Below, piece by piece: positions 46,378-55,247 of a stretch of DNA of 64,000 nt (positions within the stretch are counted from its first letter, which is position 1; each line of letters starts with the position of its first letter). Made by a program: the position numbers and the translations under genes. Under the pieces are notes generated by a model, which was not told the origin of the DNA, searched no databases, and saw only the letters and a list, made by a program, of their open reading frames with translations. The DNA is from Croceibacterium mercuriale (GTDB taxonomy: Bacteria; Pseudomonadota; Alphaproteobacteria; Sphingomonadales; Sphingomonadaceae): assembly GCF_000802385.1 (NCBI RefSeq), contig NZ_JTDN01000001.1:1185501-1249500 (forward strand). Direction: 5' to 3'.

Positions 46378-48903
46378 CTATCGCGAGGGTGTCGCAGGAG
46401 CAACCTTCGGCGCGGTACCCGGCTGCGGGCTACGCAGCTGGCGGGAGTAGAACCAGCCGATCCCGATCAGGCACACGCCGAGGGCGAAGAACGAGCCGAT
46501 GCGGGCGAGCCCGTCCAGCGCCGCCGCATCCAGCATGAACACCTTGAGCACCGCACCGAGCATCAATACCAGCGAGCCCACACGCCAGCTGCGTTGTCCG
46601 GTGCGTGCGCCCCAGGCGAGATATGCGAGCGCCAGGGCGATCGCCAGCAGGGAGCGCAGCAGATCCTCGCCCGCTCCCAGCGGCTGCAGCAGCAGCGTGC
46701 CGCTGAACGTCTGCCGCAGCAGCGACAGCGCACCGATGGTCAGGAGCAGCATGGCCGCGGCATCAGGCACCCAGCGCGGTAGCGCGGCCGGGCGCAACCA
46801 CAGCACCAGGGCGGTCGCCACTGCATAGGCTGGCAGCAGCAGGTTCAGCACCGGCAGACCGCCCACCGCCTGCTCGCTCCACAGCGGATTGTGCAGCAGC
46901 AGGGTAAAGGTAGCGAAATGCGCCAGCGCCAGCCAGGCGAGCACACGCCCGGCAGTGACCAGGGGTGTGCGCAGGACAAGCACAACACCGATCCCGGCGA
47001 GCACGGCCTGCCACAGCGTGCGCTCGGCCATGCCCAGGGTCACGAAGCGAAACGGGTCGTCGAGCGCGAACAGCTGCTTGAAGGTGGCGTGCGCCACAGC
47101 CAGCAGCAACGTGCCCGCGATGACCCACGACGCGCGCCTTGCACGACCGAACAGAGCGGGTTGCAGCAGCAGCGCCGCGGACCAGCCGGCAGCCAGCGGA
47201 GCGAGCTGCTGCCAGGTCAGCCGCATGTCGGGCAAATCGCTCAGCAGCACCGGCTCCGCATGCAGCGCTGCCAGGCCGGCGCCGGCCAGGTAGACCAGCG
47301 GTTCGGCCGCCCATAGCGTGGCCAGCAACAGCAGGCTGATCGCGATCGGCTCCGCCCGCGTGACACGCCAGACCACCAGAACGGCCGATGCGGCCAGGAT
47401 CAGCGGCATCCAGGCATCCTGCACCAGCAGCGCCAGAGCCGCCTGCAGCAGCAGCGCCGCCGCTACTCCGCACGCCGCACTGCGATCGCGCCACCAGCCC
47501 GCCAGTGGCAAGGCTGCCAGCAGGGCAAAAGCCAGCGCCACGCTGGCGGAACGTGCCTCCAGCAGCGACACGTCGAACTGCACCAGCGTGGCCGCGGCGA
47601 TAGCCAGCGGGTACAGCGCCAGTTGCCAGCGGTCCGTGCGCGTGGCCGTCCCGCGCCACAGATGGGCCAGCGGCCCTCCTGCGAAGATGACTGCCGCGGC
47701 GGCCGCGATCCAGGTGAAGGACCAGCCACCCGGCTGCGGCCAGATGGCCAGCAGGCAGGCGCTGACACCCGCCGCCATCGCCCCGGCCTCCCGCAGGCGC
47801 TGGTGCCGCCAGCCCAGCACGGCGAGCGCTGCGCCAAGCAGCAGGTAGCAGCCCCAGGCCAGCACACCGTAGCCGCTGCGATCGACCAGCAGCGCGATCT
47901 GCACCGTGGCGAGCGCACCGGCCGCAATCCGGCCGACCTGACCAAATCTGCCGTTGCCGGCAAAATGCGGCAGCACCGCCCCCATCAGCACCAGATACAG
48001 GCCGACCGAAAGCACCGCATCGCCCCGCGCCAGCGCGCTGCCGTCAACCAGCAGGGCCGCACCCCACAGCAGACCGCCCGCCAGTGCCGCGAGACCGAGG
48101 CTCGAGCGCTGCTGGCGGTCGCCGGTCATCACCAGCCCGCCTGTCACCAGCGCCAGATAGGTCGCCAGCAATGGCAGGTTCGGTTCGGTCGCCCCCGCCA
48201 GAGCCGGGGCTGCGAAGCCGCCGACCAGGCCCATCACCGCAGTAGGCAGGCCAAAGCGCCACGACAATCCGATCGCCAGCGCGGTAACGCCCGCCAAGCC
48301 GGCAAAGGCGAGCACGGGCGAGAAAAGCTGGTACAGCGTGCCGCCAAGGTAAAAGCCGGCATACAGGGTCGCGAGGCCGGCGCCGGCGAAAGCCTGGCGC
48401 ACGCGGTCATCATCCAGCCGGGCCGACAGGCGGTGCGCCAGTTCGGCAGCCGCCAGCAGCGTGGCACCGGCGCCGAAGCTGAGCGCAACGCGCGTCCAGG
48501 GCCCGAGCATCCCGTTCTCGATCGACCAGCGCACCAGGAAGAACCCTGCCACAGCCAGAGCAATACCACCGCCCCAGATCGGCAGCAGCCGTCCGAACAG
48601 CTCCTCGAAATCGAAGCTTGGACGCCAGCGAGCCGGCGAAGAGGCGCTCGGCCCGGGTGCGCGAACGATGACAGGGTCTGCAGTCGCCGGACGTTGCTGC
48701 TGCGCCACGTCAGGACCGCTGACGGGAAGCGTCGGCAATAGTGCCGGATCAGCTGGGCGCGCATTCATGCGCGGGGACAATGGCCGGTCCGAGACGAGCG
48801 CCCCGCCAGCTTCAAGCTGACGCACACGCTGGCCTAACGCATCCACGCGGCGCCACAACCACGCCAGAGCGATCAGCAACAGGATCAGCAGGAAATCTGA
48901 CAT
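46378..48903 (-). CDS. DUF2339 polytopic membrane protein
   Basis: This 841-aa protein starts with a membrane helix and a short coiled coil (WRRVDALGQRVRQLE). A Pro-rich linker follows, then more than twenty hydrophobic segments, as in the DUF2339 family. The core after residue 100 contains FGRLLPIWGGGIALAVAGFFLVRW. The biochemical role of the family is unknown. It ends 21 bp before the heme oxygenase and is divergent from a TetR regulator that may control it. Confidence 0.8.
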   Translation of the reverse strand: MSDFLLILLLIALAWLWRRVDALGQRVRQLEAGGALVSDRPLSPRMNARPADPALLPTLPVSGPDVAQQQRPATADPVIVRAPGPSASSPARWRPSFDFEELFGRLLPIWGGGIALAVAGFFLVRWSIENGMLGPWTRVALSFGAGATLLAAAELAHRLSARLDDDRVRQAFAGAGLATLYAGFYLGGTLYQLFSPVLAFAGLAGVTALAIGLSWRFGLPTAVMGLVGGFAAPALAGATEPNLPLLATYLALVTGGLVMTGDRQQRSSLGLAALAGGLLWGAALLVDGSALARGDAVLSVGLYLVLMGAVLPHFAGNGRFGQVGRIAAGALATVQIALLVDRSGYGVLAWGCYLLLGAALAVLGWRHQRLREAGAMAAGVSACLLAIWPQPGGWSFTWIAAAAAVIFAGGPLAHLWRGTATRTDRWQLALYPLAIAAATLVQFDVSLLEARSASVALAFALLAALPLAGWWRDRSAACGVAAALLLQAALALLVQDAWMPLILAASAVLVVWRVTRAEPIAISLLLLATLWAAEPLVYLAGAGLAALHAEPVLLSDLPDMRLTWQQLAPLAAGWSAALLLQPALFGRARRASWVIAGTLLLAVAHATFKQLFALDDPFRFVTLGMAERTLWQAVLAGIGVVLVLRTPLVTAGRVLAWLALAHFATFTLLLHNPLWSEQAVGGLPVLNLLLPAYAVATALVLWLRPAALPRWVPDAAAMLLLTIGALSLLRQTFSGTLLLQPLGAGEDLLRSLLAIALALAYLAWGARTGQRSWRVGSLVLMLGAVLKVFMLDAAALDGLARIGSFFALGVCLIGIGWFYSRQLRSPQPGTAPKVAPATPSR

Positions 48904-48952
48904 GGGATGGCTCCACCAGGTATACCAAGCGACCTACGCGACAAATGATCAG

Positions 48953-48974
48953 TGTTCAATTGCTAAATTGGACA
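48953..48974. promoter_or_regulatory. 22-bp inverted repeat, likely TetR operator
   Basis: TGTTCAATT, a 4-nt spacer and AATTGGACA form a near-perfect inverted repeat (8 of 9 pairs). It sits in the 100-bp gap between DUF2339 and the divergent TetR-family gene, 30 bp before the TetR ATG. A third TGTTCA half-site lies at 48976-48981. The position and length fit autoregulation and control of the neighbour. Confidence 0.55.
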
Positions 48975-49003
48975 TTGTTCATTTTCAGCGCTAAAGGTCG
49001 AAC

Positions 49004-49606
49004 ATGGGTCGGCGATCGGATCATACGCGGGATGAGTTGCGAGGCCTGATCATCGCGGAAGGACACCGGCTGCTTGCCGAAACCGGCCTGGCCCGGTTCT
49101 CCGGACGAGAGGTCGCCAAACGTGCCGGCTACACCGTCGGGACGATCTACAACGTGTTCGGCTCGCTCGACCGGCTGCTGGTCACCCTCAACTCTCACAC
49201 CTTCCGCCTGTGGGCCGACTTCCTGGAACAGCAGCTTTCCGACAGCCCGCCGGATCGCATCCGGACCCTGGTAGAAGCGTACTTTGCCTTTGCACGCGAT
49301 CATACGCATCTCTGGTCGGCGATCTACGAACATCGGGTCGGGGGCGACCTGTTCGGCTCCGCCGATCACGACAGCCGCAGCACACTGACTGCTATCGTCG
49401 ACCGGGAGGTGCGGGCAGCGCTGCCGCGATCGGGCAACATGGACGTGCCGCGCTTTGTACGCTCACTGATCGCGACGGTGCATGGGCATTGCAGCTACGC
49501 ACTGGGCGGCACCTTCAGCCTGCTGGAGGAAACCGACCCGACAGACAGCGCCCTTGCCCGCGTCCGCGAATGCCTGGCTGCGCACGGCTACCAGGTACCG
49601 GGCTGA
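49004..49606 (+). CDS. TetR/AcrR family transcriptional regulator
   Basis: This 200-aa regulator has the N-terminal helix-turn-helix FSGREVAKRAGYTVGTIYNVFGS at about residues 32-55. A helical ligand and dimer domain follows, containing the FxxxHxxLW-like segment FARDHTHLWSAIYEHR. The ligand is unknown. It is divergent from the DUF2339 gene, with an inverted repeat between them. Confidence 0.88.
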   Translation: MGRRSDHTRDELRGLIIAEGHRLLAETGLARFSGREVAKRAGYTVGTIYNVFGSLDRLLVTLNSHTFRLWADFLEQQLSDSPPDRIRTLVEAYFAFARDHTHLWSAIYEHRVGGDLFGSADHDSRSTLTAIVDREVRAALPRSGNMDVPRFVRSLIATVHGHCSYALGGTFSLLEETDPTDSALARVRECLAAHGYQVPG

Positions 49607-49622
49607 CTGCGATCGACACACA

Positions 49623-49651
49623 TTGCCATAGCCGGATCAGTATCCTAGACG
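49623..49651 (+). promoter_or_regulatory. Likely promoter of tRNA-Arg
   Basis: TTGCCA (49623-49628) and TAGACG (49646-49651) are 17 nt apart. A start site near 49658 would lie a few bases before the mature tRNA 5' end. Confidence 0.45.
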
Positions 49652-49661
49652 CGGCCCCGGC

Positions 49662-49738
49662 GCGCCCATAGCTCAGCAGGATAGAGCGTTAGATTCCTAA
49701 TCTAAAGGCCACAGGTTCGAATCCTGTTGGGCGCACCA
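49662..49738 (+). tRNA. tRNA-Arg(CCT)
   Basis: The cloverleaf is complete: acceptor GCGCCCA/TGGGCGC, D arm GCTC/GAGC, anticodon stem TTAGA/TCTAA with loop TTCCTAA, and T arm ACAGG/CCTGT with TTCGAAT. The anticodon is CCT, reading AGG. The discriminator is A and the CCA end is encoded. Confidence 0.96.
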
Positions 49739-49765
49739 CCCGGGTCCGCCACTGCCGATACCAGC

Positions 49766-50269
49766 CTAGTTCAGCTTGTCCGGCGGGCTCACGGGAAACG
49801 GCAGCGGCACCACCGCGATGCCCTCGTCCAGCAGGTTGCGCGCTTCCTCCAAGCTGGCCTGACCATGGATCGGCGTCACGTCACGTTCGCCATAATGCAT
49901 CTCGCGCGACTGCTCGGCAAAGGCCTTGCCCACCCATGTCGATTGCGTGAGCGCCTTGGCCTGGGCGCGGGCCAGCACGTCAAGCGCCTGCGCCACCTCG
50001 GCCGGCATCGGCCCGCGGGTGACGGCGGGGGCTGGAACTCCGGCTGAACTGACGGGCCCGTGCGACGGTGCCTTGGCCCGAGGCCGTTCCACCACCTGGT
50101 TGCCCTTGCGGCCGACCGCCGGCGCCATGGGTGCGCGGCTGGTCACCACCGAACCGCATTGCGGGCAACTCACCAGGCCGCGCGCCTGCTGTCCGTCAAA
50201 GTCGGCAGATGAGCCGAACCAGCCTTCGAAGCGATGGCCGTGTTCGCACTGAAGGTCGTAAACGATCAT
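49766..50269 (-). CDS. DUF1178 family protein
   Basis: This 167-aa protein begins MIVYDLQCEHGHRFEGWF and carries a zinc-ribbon-like set of cysteines (Cys8 in DLQCEHGH, then SCPQCGS). After an Ala/Pro-rich linker comes the conserved end HYGERDVTPIHGQASLEEA. The function of DUF1178 is unknown. It starts in the stop of the amidase gene (TGATG), completing a grxC-amidase-DUF1178 unit common in alphaproteobacteria. Confidence 0.9.
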   Translation of the reverse strand: MIVYDLQCEHGHRFEGWFGSSADFDGQQARGLVSCPQCGSVVTSRAPMAPAVGRKGNQVVERPRAKAPSHGPVSSAGVPAPAVTRGPMPAEVAQALDVLARAQAKALTQSTWVGKAFAEQSREMHYGERDVTPIHGQASLEEARNLLDEGIAVVPLPFPVSPPDKLN

Positions 50270-51105
50270 CAATCTGCTGTAGTGACAGTCCGCCTGTTGG
50301 CAAGACTGGGCAGCTGGGTGCGTACGGCCCGCGTCCGGTGGGGATCAATGTCTGCGAAGCCCAACCCGGCAGCCTCGCCGCCCATGTCCAGCACCACGTC
50401 ACCCCACGGATCGACCACCAGCGAATGGCCATAGGTGGTGCGACCATCGGCATGCTGGCCGACCTGCGCCGCGGCGATCACCCAGGCGCTCGCCTCCACC
50501 GCCCGCGCCCGTTGCAGCAGGTGCCAATGTGCCTGCCCGGTCGGTACGGTGAACGCCGCCGGGGTGGCAATCACATCACACGCCGCCTGGCCGAGGACCT
50601 CGAACAGGGCGGGAAAGCGGATGTCGTAACAGACAGTCAGCCCCAAGCGACCGACCGGGGTTTCCGGCATGCTCACAGCGCCGTCACCCGGCCGGTATGC
50701 GGCCGATTCCCGCCACGCTTCCCCGCTGGCCAGGGTCACATCGAACATGTGCATCTTGTCATAACGCGCCACGATGGCGCCATCCGCGGCAATCAGCAGC
50801 GACCTGTTTGCGAACAGCCCGCCATGTGCCGGATCCTCCGTCGTGACGGCCATCGATCCGAGCGCCAGCCACATGCCCTCCCGCGCGGCGGCGGCGCGGA
50901 GCCTGCGCAGACGCGGATCGGCATCCTCCGGCATGATCTGCGCCCGGCCGCGCTCACGATCACGATCGATCAGCAGCGACATCTCGGGTGTGAACAGCAT
51001 CGCCGCGCCGCCCGCCCTCGCCTCTGCCAGCGCCTGCTCGATCGCCGCGGCATTCGCCTCCGGATCGATGCCGGAGGTCATCTGCAGCACAGCGATGCGT
51101 GTCAT
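50269..51105 (-). CDS. Carbon-nitrogen hydrolase (Nit1-type deaminated glutathione amidase)
   Basis: This 278-aa nitrilase-superfamily enzyme has the Glu-Lys-Cys triad: Glu in LFTPEMSLL, Lys in YDKMHMFDV and Cys in LTVCYDIRFP. The last two blocks match Nit1/NitFhit-type amidases, which hydrolyse the deaminated form of glutathione as a repair step. That role suits its place directly after glutaredoxin (adjacent genes, no gap), but it is inferred. Confidence 0.88.
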   Translation of the reverse strand: MTRIAVLQMTSGIDPEANAAAIEQALAEARAGGAAMLFTPEMSLLIDRDRERGRAQIMPEDADPRLRRLRAAAAREGMWLALGSMAVTTEDPAHGGLFANRSLLIAADGAIVARYDKMHMFDVTLASGEAWRESAAYRPGDGAVSMPETPVGRLGLTVCYDIRFPALFEVLGQAACDVIATPAAFTVPTGQAHWHLLQRARAVEASAWVIAAAQVGQHADGRTTYGHSLVVDPWGDVVLDMGGEAAGLGFADIDPHRTRAVRTQLPSLANRRTVTTAD

Positions 51106-51369
51106 CTAGCGGCCCAGCAAGGCATCGAGCTTGCCATCGCGGTCGAGCGTCGCGAGGTCGTCCGAACCACCGATCGCCTGCCCGTCGATGAAGATCTGCG
51201 GCACCGTTGCAGCATCGGGCTTGCGCTGTAGCATCTCGGCACGCTTCGGCCCGCCCATGGTGATGTCGTATTCCTCGTAGGCGACACCCTTGCTGTCCAG
51301 CAGCCGCTTGGCCCGATGGCAGTAGCCACAGAAGGCCTTGGTGTAGATTTCGATCTGCGGGTGGCTCAT
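51106..51369 (-). CDS. grxC: Glutaredoxin 3
   Basis: This 87-aa protein is a dithiol glutaredoxin with the CGYC active site in YTKAFCGYCHRAKRLL. It has the cis-proline segment TVPQIFIDG and the GSH-binding GGSDDL. It reduces protein and GSH mixed disulfides in the cytoplasm. It is the first gene of the grxC-amidase-DUF1178 unit and is divergent from hsp20. Confidence 0.94.
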   Translation of the reverse strand: MSHPQIEIYTKAFCGYCHRAKRLLDSKGVAYEEYDITMGGPKRAEMLQRKPDAATVPQIFIDGQAIGGSDDLATLDRDGKLDALLGR

Positions 51370-51402
51370 GCGATACCTCGTGCTCCGGTCTGTTGCAGAC
51401 CT

Positions 51403-51428
51403 CTTGAAGCCACCTCAACAGACCATAT
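51403..51428 (+). promoter_or_regulatory. Sigma-32-like heat-shock promoter of hsp20
   Basis: CTTGAA (51403-51408) is followed after 14 nt by CCATAT (51423-51428), close to the heat-shock pattern CTTGAA...CCCCATnT. The core of the -10 element matches but its first two Cs do not (GACCATAT). It would give a leader of about 100 nt before the hsp20 ATG. Confidence 0.55.
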
Positions 51429-51473
51429 CTTTCGTCCGTTCCCAGCGTGCCGCAATCGGGCGTCAGGGGCAAC

Positions 51474-51535
51474 CGGGTGCTGCATGGGCAGACCCGACAA
51501 TGTCAAATTGCTCGGATGGAGGATTTGTTCAGATG
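51474..51535 (+). promoter_or_regulatory. ROSE-like RNA thermometer in the hsp20 leader
   Basis: Two hairpins precede the start codon. The first (51474-51496) pairs CGGGT/ACCCG and CTGC/GCAG. The second (51504-51527) pairs CAAAT with ATTTG and sets TTGCT (51508-51512) against the ribosome site GGAGGA (51518-51523). A U-Y-G-C-U facing the Shine-Dalgarno just before the ATG is the hallmark of ROSE elements, which melt on heating and let small heat-shock proteins be translated. Confidence 0.65.
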
Positions 51536-52003
51536 AACCGTTTCGATTTTACCCCCTATCGCCGCTCCACCGTCGGCTTCGACCGGCTGTTCGACCTGCT
51601 GGAGAACCAGGGTCGGGCGCAGGGTGGCGACAACTTCCCGCCCTTCAACATCGAACGCCGCAGCGAGGATGCGTACCGCATCACGCTGGCAGTCGCGGGC
51701 TTCCGCTCGGAAGATATCGACATCACCGCGCAGCAGAACCTGCTGGTCGTTCATGGCCGCAAGCGTGACGAACTGGGTGACGGGCAGATGCTGCATGTCG
51801 GCATTGCCAATCGCGGGTTCGAGCGCCGCTTCGAACTCGCCGACTTCGTGCGGGTCGAGCATGCGGAACTGGCTGACGGCCTGCTGATGATCGACCTGGT
51901 GCGCGAGGTGCCCGAAGCGATGCGACCCAAGAAGATCCGCATCGGTGGCGAGCGCCGGCTGGAAGTGGTGCAGGACGGCAAGGATCAGGCCGACGCCGCC
52001 TGA
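51533..52003 (+). CDS. Small heat-shock protein Hsp20 (IbpA-like)
   Basis: This 156-aa protein begins MNRFDFTPYRRSTVGFDRLF as in alphaproteobacterial class A small heat-shock proteins. The alpha-crystallin domain spans about residues 35-130, with YRITLAVAGFRSEDIDITAQ and GFERRFELAD. The usual C-terminal I-x-I anchor appears as IRIGGE. It holds unfolded proteins for refolding. Control appears to be double: a sigma-32-like promoter and a thermometer hairpin over the ribosome site. Confidence 0.94.
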   Translation: MNRFDFTPYRRSTVGFDRLFDLLENQGRAQGGDNFPPFNIERRSEDAYRITLAVAGFRSEDIDITAQQNLLVVHGRKRDELGDGQMLHVGIANRGFERRFELADFVRVEHAELADGLLMIDLVREVPEAMRPKKIRIGGERRLEVVQDGKDQADAA

Positions 52004-52028
52004 TCACCTTGTGATGTGAAGTGACCCG

Positions 52029-52063
52029 GGGGCGGCGTCGAGAGGCGACCGCCCCTTTCTTTT
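52029..52063 (+). terminator. Rho-independent terminator after hsp20
   Basis: GGGGCGG (52029-52035) pairs with CCGCCCC (52049-52055), followed by TTTCTTTT. Confidence 0.75.
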
Positions 52064-52065
52064 GC

Positions 52066-53172
52066 CTAGCGGTTGTCAGCTCTGCCCGCGCATGCCGGCA
52101 TGTTCAGCCGGATCGGCTGTTGTGCCGGCCAGGACAGGCGGTAGCGGACCATGAACCCGTCATGGTCCGACAGCCTTGGCTGCCCTTCAGCCCCGTCGAA
52201 CATTGCATCAACCATGATTGGGGTCACCGTGACCGCAGCGCCGTTGCGGAACAGCTGCAGGTCCTGCGTGTCGAGCCATGGCTCGTCTCCGTCCCAGGAA
52301 AGCCGCACGTCGCAGCCTGACGTTTCCAGCGCACAGAAGCGGTGGACCATGGTGAACCGGTTGATGGCAGATTCGAACTGGTTCAGCCGGTCAGGTGCGG
52401 CCTGCATGTTGAAATCGCCGCCGAGGATCGCCGGCAACCTGGCGCTTTCGCTGGACGAGAGGAGGCTGGAGAGATCATCCACCTGCAATGCGTGCGCGGC
52501 GATCGTCCGCTCGAAGGGTACGCGCGACGCCTGTTGCGAATTCAGATGCGTGTTGAACAGCTCTATGCGCTGCGGCACGCCGGGGATGACGATTTCCGCC
52601 CGCTGCATGCCCTTGTTGCTGAGGCAGTCGATACCGGCGCATCTGCGCGCGCCGAACGGCTCGGCATCTCCACCGATGATCGGATATCGGCTCAGGATCG
52701 CCAGACCGGAACCGAGCAGGTGGAAGCCGGTCTCTCCCTTGGACCAGCGGAAAGGCCTGCTCATTCCGCCCTTGCCTGTCATTCGCGGGCGCTGGGTCCG
52801 CGTGGGGCCCCAGATCTGGTACGGGTATCCCGCGGCCGTGATCGCGCGGACCGATGCCCGGCTGAACATCTCCTGCACCAGGATGATGTCGGGCCCGGCA
52901 CCTTGCCGGTTCAGGTCGGCAAGGATGTCTCCGATCTGCTGCAAGGCGTGACGGCGGCCTTGCCGCGCCGGCCACGCCAGGCCTTCGACATTGTAGGTCA
53001 GAACATCCAGCGTGGTGCTTTCCCGACCGTTCTCGCGCGAAAGCGGCGGGGCCGGCACGTCAGGGCTCAGGCAGGATGCAACGCTGACCGGCGGCAGAGT
53101 GGCGCAACCAGACAGCAGCGCGGCGGCAGTGGCGATCGCCAGGGCGCTTGCAGGCTTGTTGATCGAGAACAT
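52066..53172 (-). CDS. Endonuclease/exonuclease/phosphatase-fold lipoprotein
   Basis: This 368-aa protein starts with a lipoprotein signal (lipobox ALLSGC). It has the EEP fold of sphingomyelinases and DNase I-like enzymes: LTYNVEGLAW, ILVQEMFSR (catalytic Glu), ELFNTHLNSQQ, AILGGDFNM and the final LSDHDGFMV with the catalytic His. A phospholipid or nucleic acid substrate is possible. The lipobox suggests an envelope location. It is 23 bp downstream of the AmpG-like gene. Confidence 0.82.
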   Translation of the reverse strand: MFSINKPASALAIATAAALLSGCATLPPVSVASCLSPDVPAPPLSRENGRESTTLDVLTYNVEGLAWPARQGRRHALQQIGDILADLNRQGAGPDIILVQEMFSRASVRAITAAGYPYQIWGPTRTQRPRMTGKGGMSRPFRWSKGETGFHLLGSGLAILSRYPIIGGDAEPFGARRCAGIDCLSNKGMQRAEIVIPGVPQRIELFNTHLNSQQASRVPFERTIAAHALQVDDLSSLLSSSESARLPAILGGDFNMQAAPDRLNQFESAINRFTMVHRFCALETSGCDVRLSWDGDEPWLDTQDLQLFRNGAAVTVTPIMVDAMFDGAEGQPRLSDHDGFMVRYRLSWPAQQPIRLNMPACAGRADNR

Positions 53173-53195
53173 GGGCAACAGGTGCGAAGCGTAGA

Positions 53196-54893
53196 TCAGT
53201 CTGTCGCTGCCCTGTCGGGCGCGACGATGCCCGCCCGCCGCCCTGCCCGGGCTTCCCGGATCCACTCCAAGATGCACAGCACGATCGCCAGGCCGCCAAT
53301 CCAGGTGACGAACAGGAACACCTCGTAATAGCCCTGCCGCTCGATCATCTGGCCAAGTGCGCCGCGGCCCAGGGTGCCGACCAGCAGCGTCAGGGAGGCA
53401 AGCAGCGCATATTGCACCGCACTGTGCCCCTTGGCGACTATGGAGGACAGCCAAGCGACATAGGCAGCACCGGCAATGCCGACAGCCAGGTTCTCCATTC
53501 CGATGGTGATCATCAGCCGTGCCAGACGCTCGCTGCCGCCGGGAAACTGCAGGACAGCCCAGGTAAACCCGGTCGCATCGCTGACCGCCTGCATCCGAGC
53601 ACCGCCCACCGCCAGATCCGCGTAGAGCAGGTTGGTCGCCGCTGCCAGCACGGCACCCAGCGTCAGGGTCGGCATGCGGCCAAGTACGGTCAGCAGCCAG
53701 CCACCCAGCGCCAGCCCAAGCATGATCGCCCCCACGCCGAAGAACTTGGAAGCGACCGCGACCTCGTCATTGCTGTATTGCAGCTCGCCCAGGTAGAAGG
53801 GGTAGGCGAAGGTACCCCAGATGGCATCGCAGATGCGATAGGTGAGCACCAGCGCAAGGATCAGCACCAGTGACCACTCCATGCGGCCGACGAACTCCAC
53901 CAAGGGCATGATCAATGCGCGATACAGGTGATTGGCGACGGTGTTGCCACCGTCCGGCTCCTGCCCGGCAGCGACGACATGGCGGCCGTCACGCTGCAGC
54001 TTCACCAGCCATGCGGCGATGAGCGCCGGCAGCACGATGGTGGCGACCACGATCAACGGCCCATAGGTGGCGGTGAACGCGGTGGGGTCGGGCCGGTTCT
54101 CCGGCAGGGCCGTCATCGACCGGGCCATGAACAGGCCGACCGTCCCAAGCGCCCAGGCCCACAGCAGGCCGACCGCCAGCAGCGCCAGGTTGCGCACGCG
54201 CGGCAGCAATTGCCCGGGCCGCGTCAGGGCGGCGCGGTCTTCCTCCTGCTCGCCGGAGGCACGGTTTGCCAAGGTATCGGGCGCGAACAGGCCCGCGATG
54301 CCGATAACCAGCAGTACGGCACCCATGAACAGGTAGGTCTGTGGCCAGCCGATCCGCGCGGCGATGATCAGGCCCAGCGCGCCTCCGACCAGCGAAGCCA
54401 GGCGAAATCCCATCTGATACACGGTGGACAGGATCTCGATCGGGGCATCCTCGTCCGCGATGTCGATGCGCCAGGCATTGATCGCGATGTCCTGCGTCGC
54501 GCTGGCGAAGGCGCCGATCGCCGCCAGCAGCGAGAACCAGCCGAGCGATGCCGCAGGATCGAGGCCGGCCATCGTCACCAGGATGATGCCAAGCAGGACC
54601 TGCGCCGGCACGATCCACTGCTTGCGCCGGCCAAGCCGCTTCAGTCCCGGCAGGTTGACCCGGTCAAGAACCGGCGACCACAGGAACTGGAACGCGTAAG
54701 CGAGGCCGATAAGGGAGAACACACCCATGGTCTCGAGATCGACGCCCGCCTCGCTCAGCCAGGCATAGAGGGTGCCCAGGAACAGCGCGAACGGCAGGCC
54801 GGACGCGAAGCCGAACAGTGCCATGAAGCCGGTCTTGCGCTGGCCCAATGACCGCAGGACGCGAAGCCACGATCTTGATCGTCGGGTCAGCAA
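53196..54893 (-). CDS. MFS transporter, AmpG-like muropeptide permease
   Basis: This 565-aa protein has about 12-14 membrane helices and the AmpG signature GFASGLPFALFLGTLYAWLS near the start. Also present are SPVLDRVNLPGLKRLGRRKQW and FASATQDIAINAWRIDI. AmpG imports GlcNAc-anhydroMurNAc peptides for cell-wall recycling. The protein is longer than E. coli AmpG (491 aa) because of an extra loop around residues 215-330. The start is taken as TTG; Met24 is an alternative. The EEP lipoprotein follows. Confidence 0.85.
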   Translation of the reverse strand: MLTRRSRSWLRVLRSLGQRKTGFMALFGFASGLPFALFLGTLYAWLSEAGVDLETMGVFSLIGLAYAFQFLWSPVLDRVNLPGLKRLGRRKQWIVPAQVLLGIILVTMAGLDPAASLGWFSLLAAIGAFASATQDIAINAWRIDIADEDAPIEILSTVYQMGFRLASLVGGALGLIIAARIGWPQTYLFMGAVLLVIGIAGLFAPDTLANRASGEQEEDRAALTRPGQLLPRVRNLALLAVGLLWAWALGTVGLFMARSMTALPENRPDPTAFTATYGPLIVVATIVLPALIAAWLVKLQRDGRHVVAAGQEPDGGNTVANHLYRALIMPLVEFVGRMEWSLVLILALVLTYRICDAIWGTFAYPFYLGELQYSNDEVAVASKFFGVGAIMLGLALGGWLLTVLGRMPTLTLGAVLAAATNLLYADLAVGGARMQAVSDATGFTWAVLQFPGGSERLARLMITIGMENLAVGIAGAAYVAWLSSIVAKGHSAVQYALLASLTLLVGTLGRGALGQMIERQGYYEVFLFVTWIGGLAIVLCILEWIREARAGRRAGIVAPDRAATD

Positions 54894-55040
54894 GCCTTGT
54901 ATCCCTCCGGCAATGTACCAGTTTCATACATTGATCCCGTGCCGACCCCGGTTCGCCCGGCAGAGCCTTCGCGGGTGCAGCAATGTATGCTACCCGACAA
55001 TATGGTTAACTCGATTGCTCCGCGCACCGAAAGGCTGCCC

Positions 55041-55241
55041 ATGTTCACGAAGCTACTCTGCGCCACCAAAGGGCACCTGATCAATCGTCATCGTGTATGG
55101 CATGACAGTGTCGACTACCGCACGCGGTGCGATCGCTGTGGCCAGGAGATGGTGCGGGACGCTGCCGGATGGCAGGTATTCGACCACGCCGACCATGCGG
55201 CCGAACGCCTGCCCCACCCGCGGGACAGAAGTCACGGCTGA
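55041..55241 (+). CDS. Small Cys/His protein, possible zinc ribbon
   Basis: This 66-aa protein (MFTKLLCATKGHLINRH) has one Cys-x4-His near the start and a CDRCG pair in the middle (RTRCDRCGQEMVR). It may therefore form a single zinc site like the short DUF1660-type proteins. An AAAGG ribosome site stands 7 nt before the ATG. It is alone, divergent from the AmpG-like gene, and ends just before a strong hairpin. The function is unknown. Confidence 0.6.
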   Translation: MFTKLLCATKGHLINRHRVWHDSVDYRTRCDRCGQEMVRDAAGWQVFDHADHAAERLPHPRDRSHG

Positions 55242-55247
55242 CCGACC

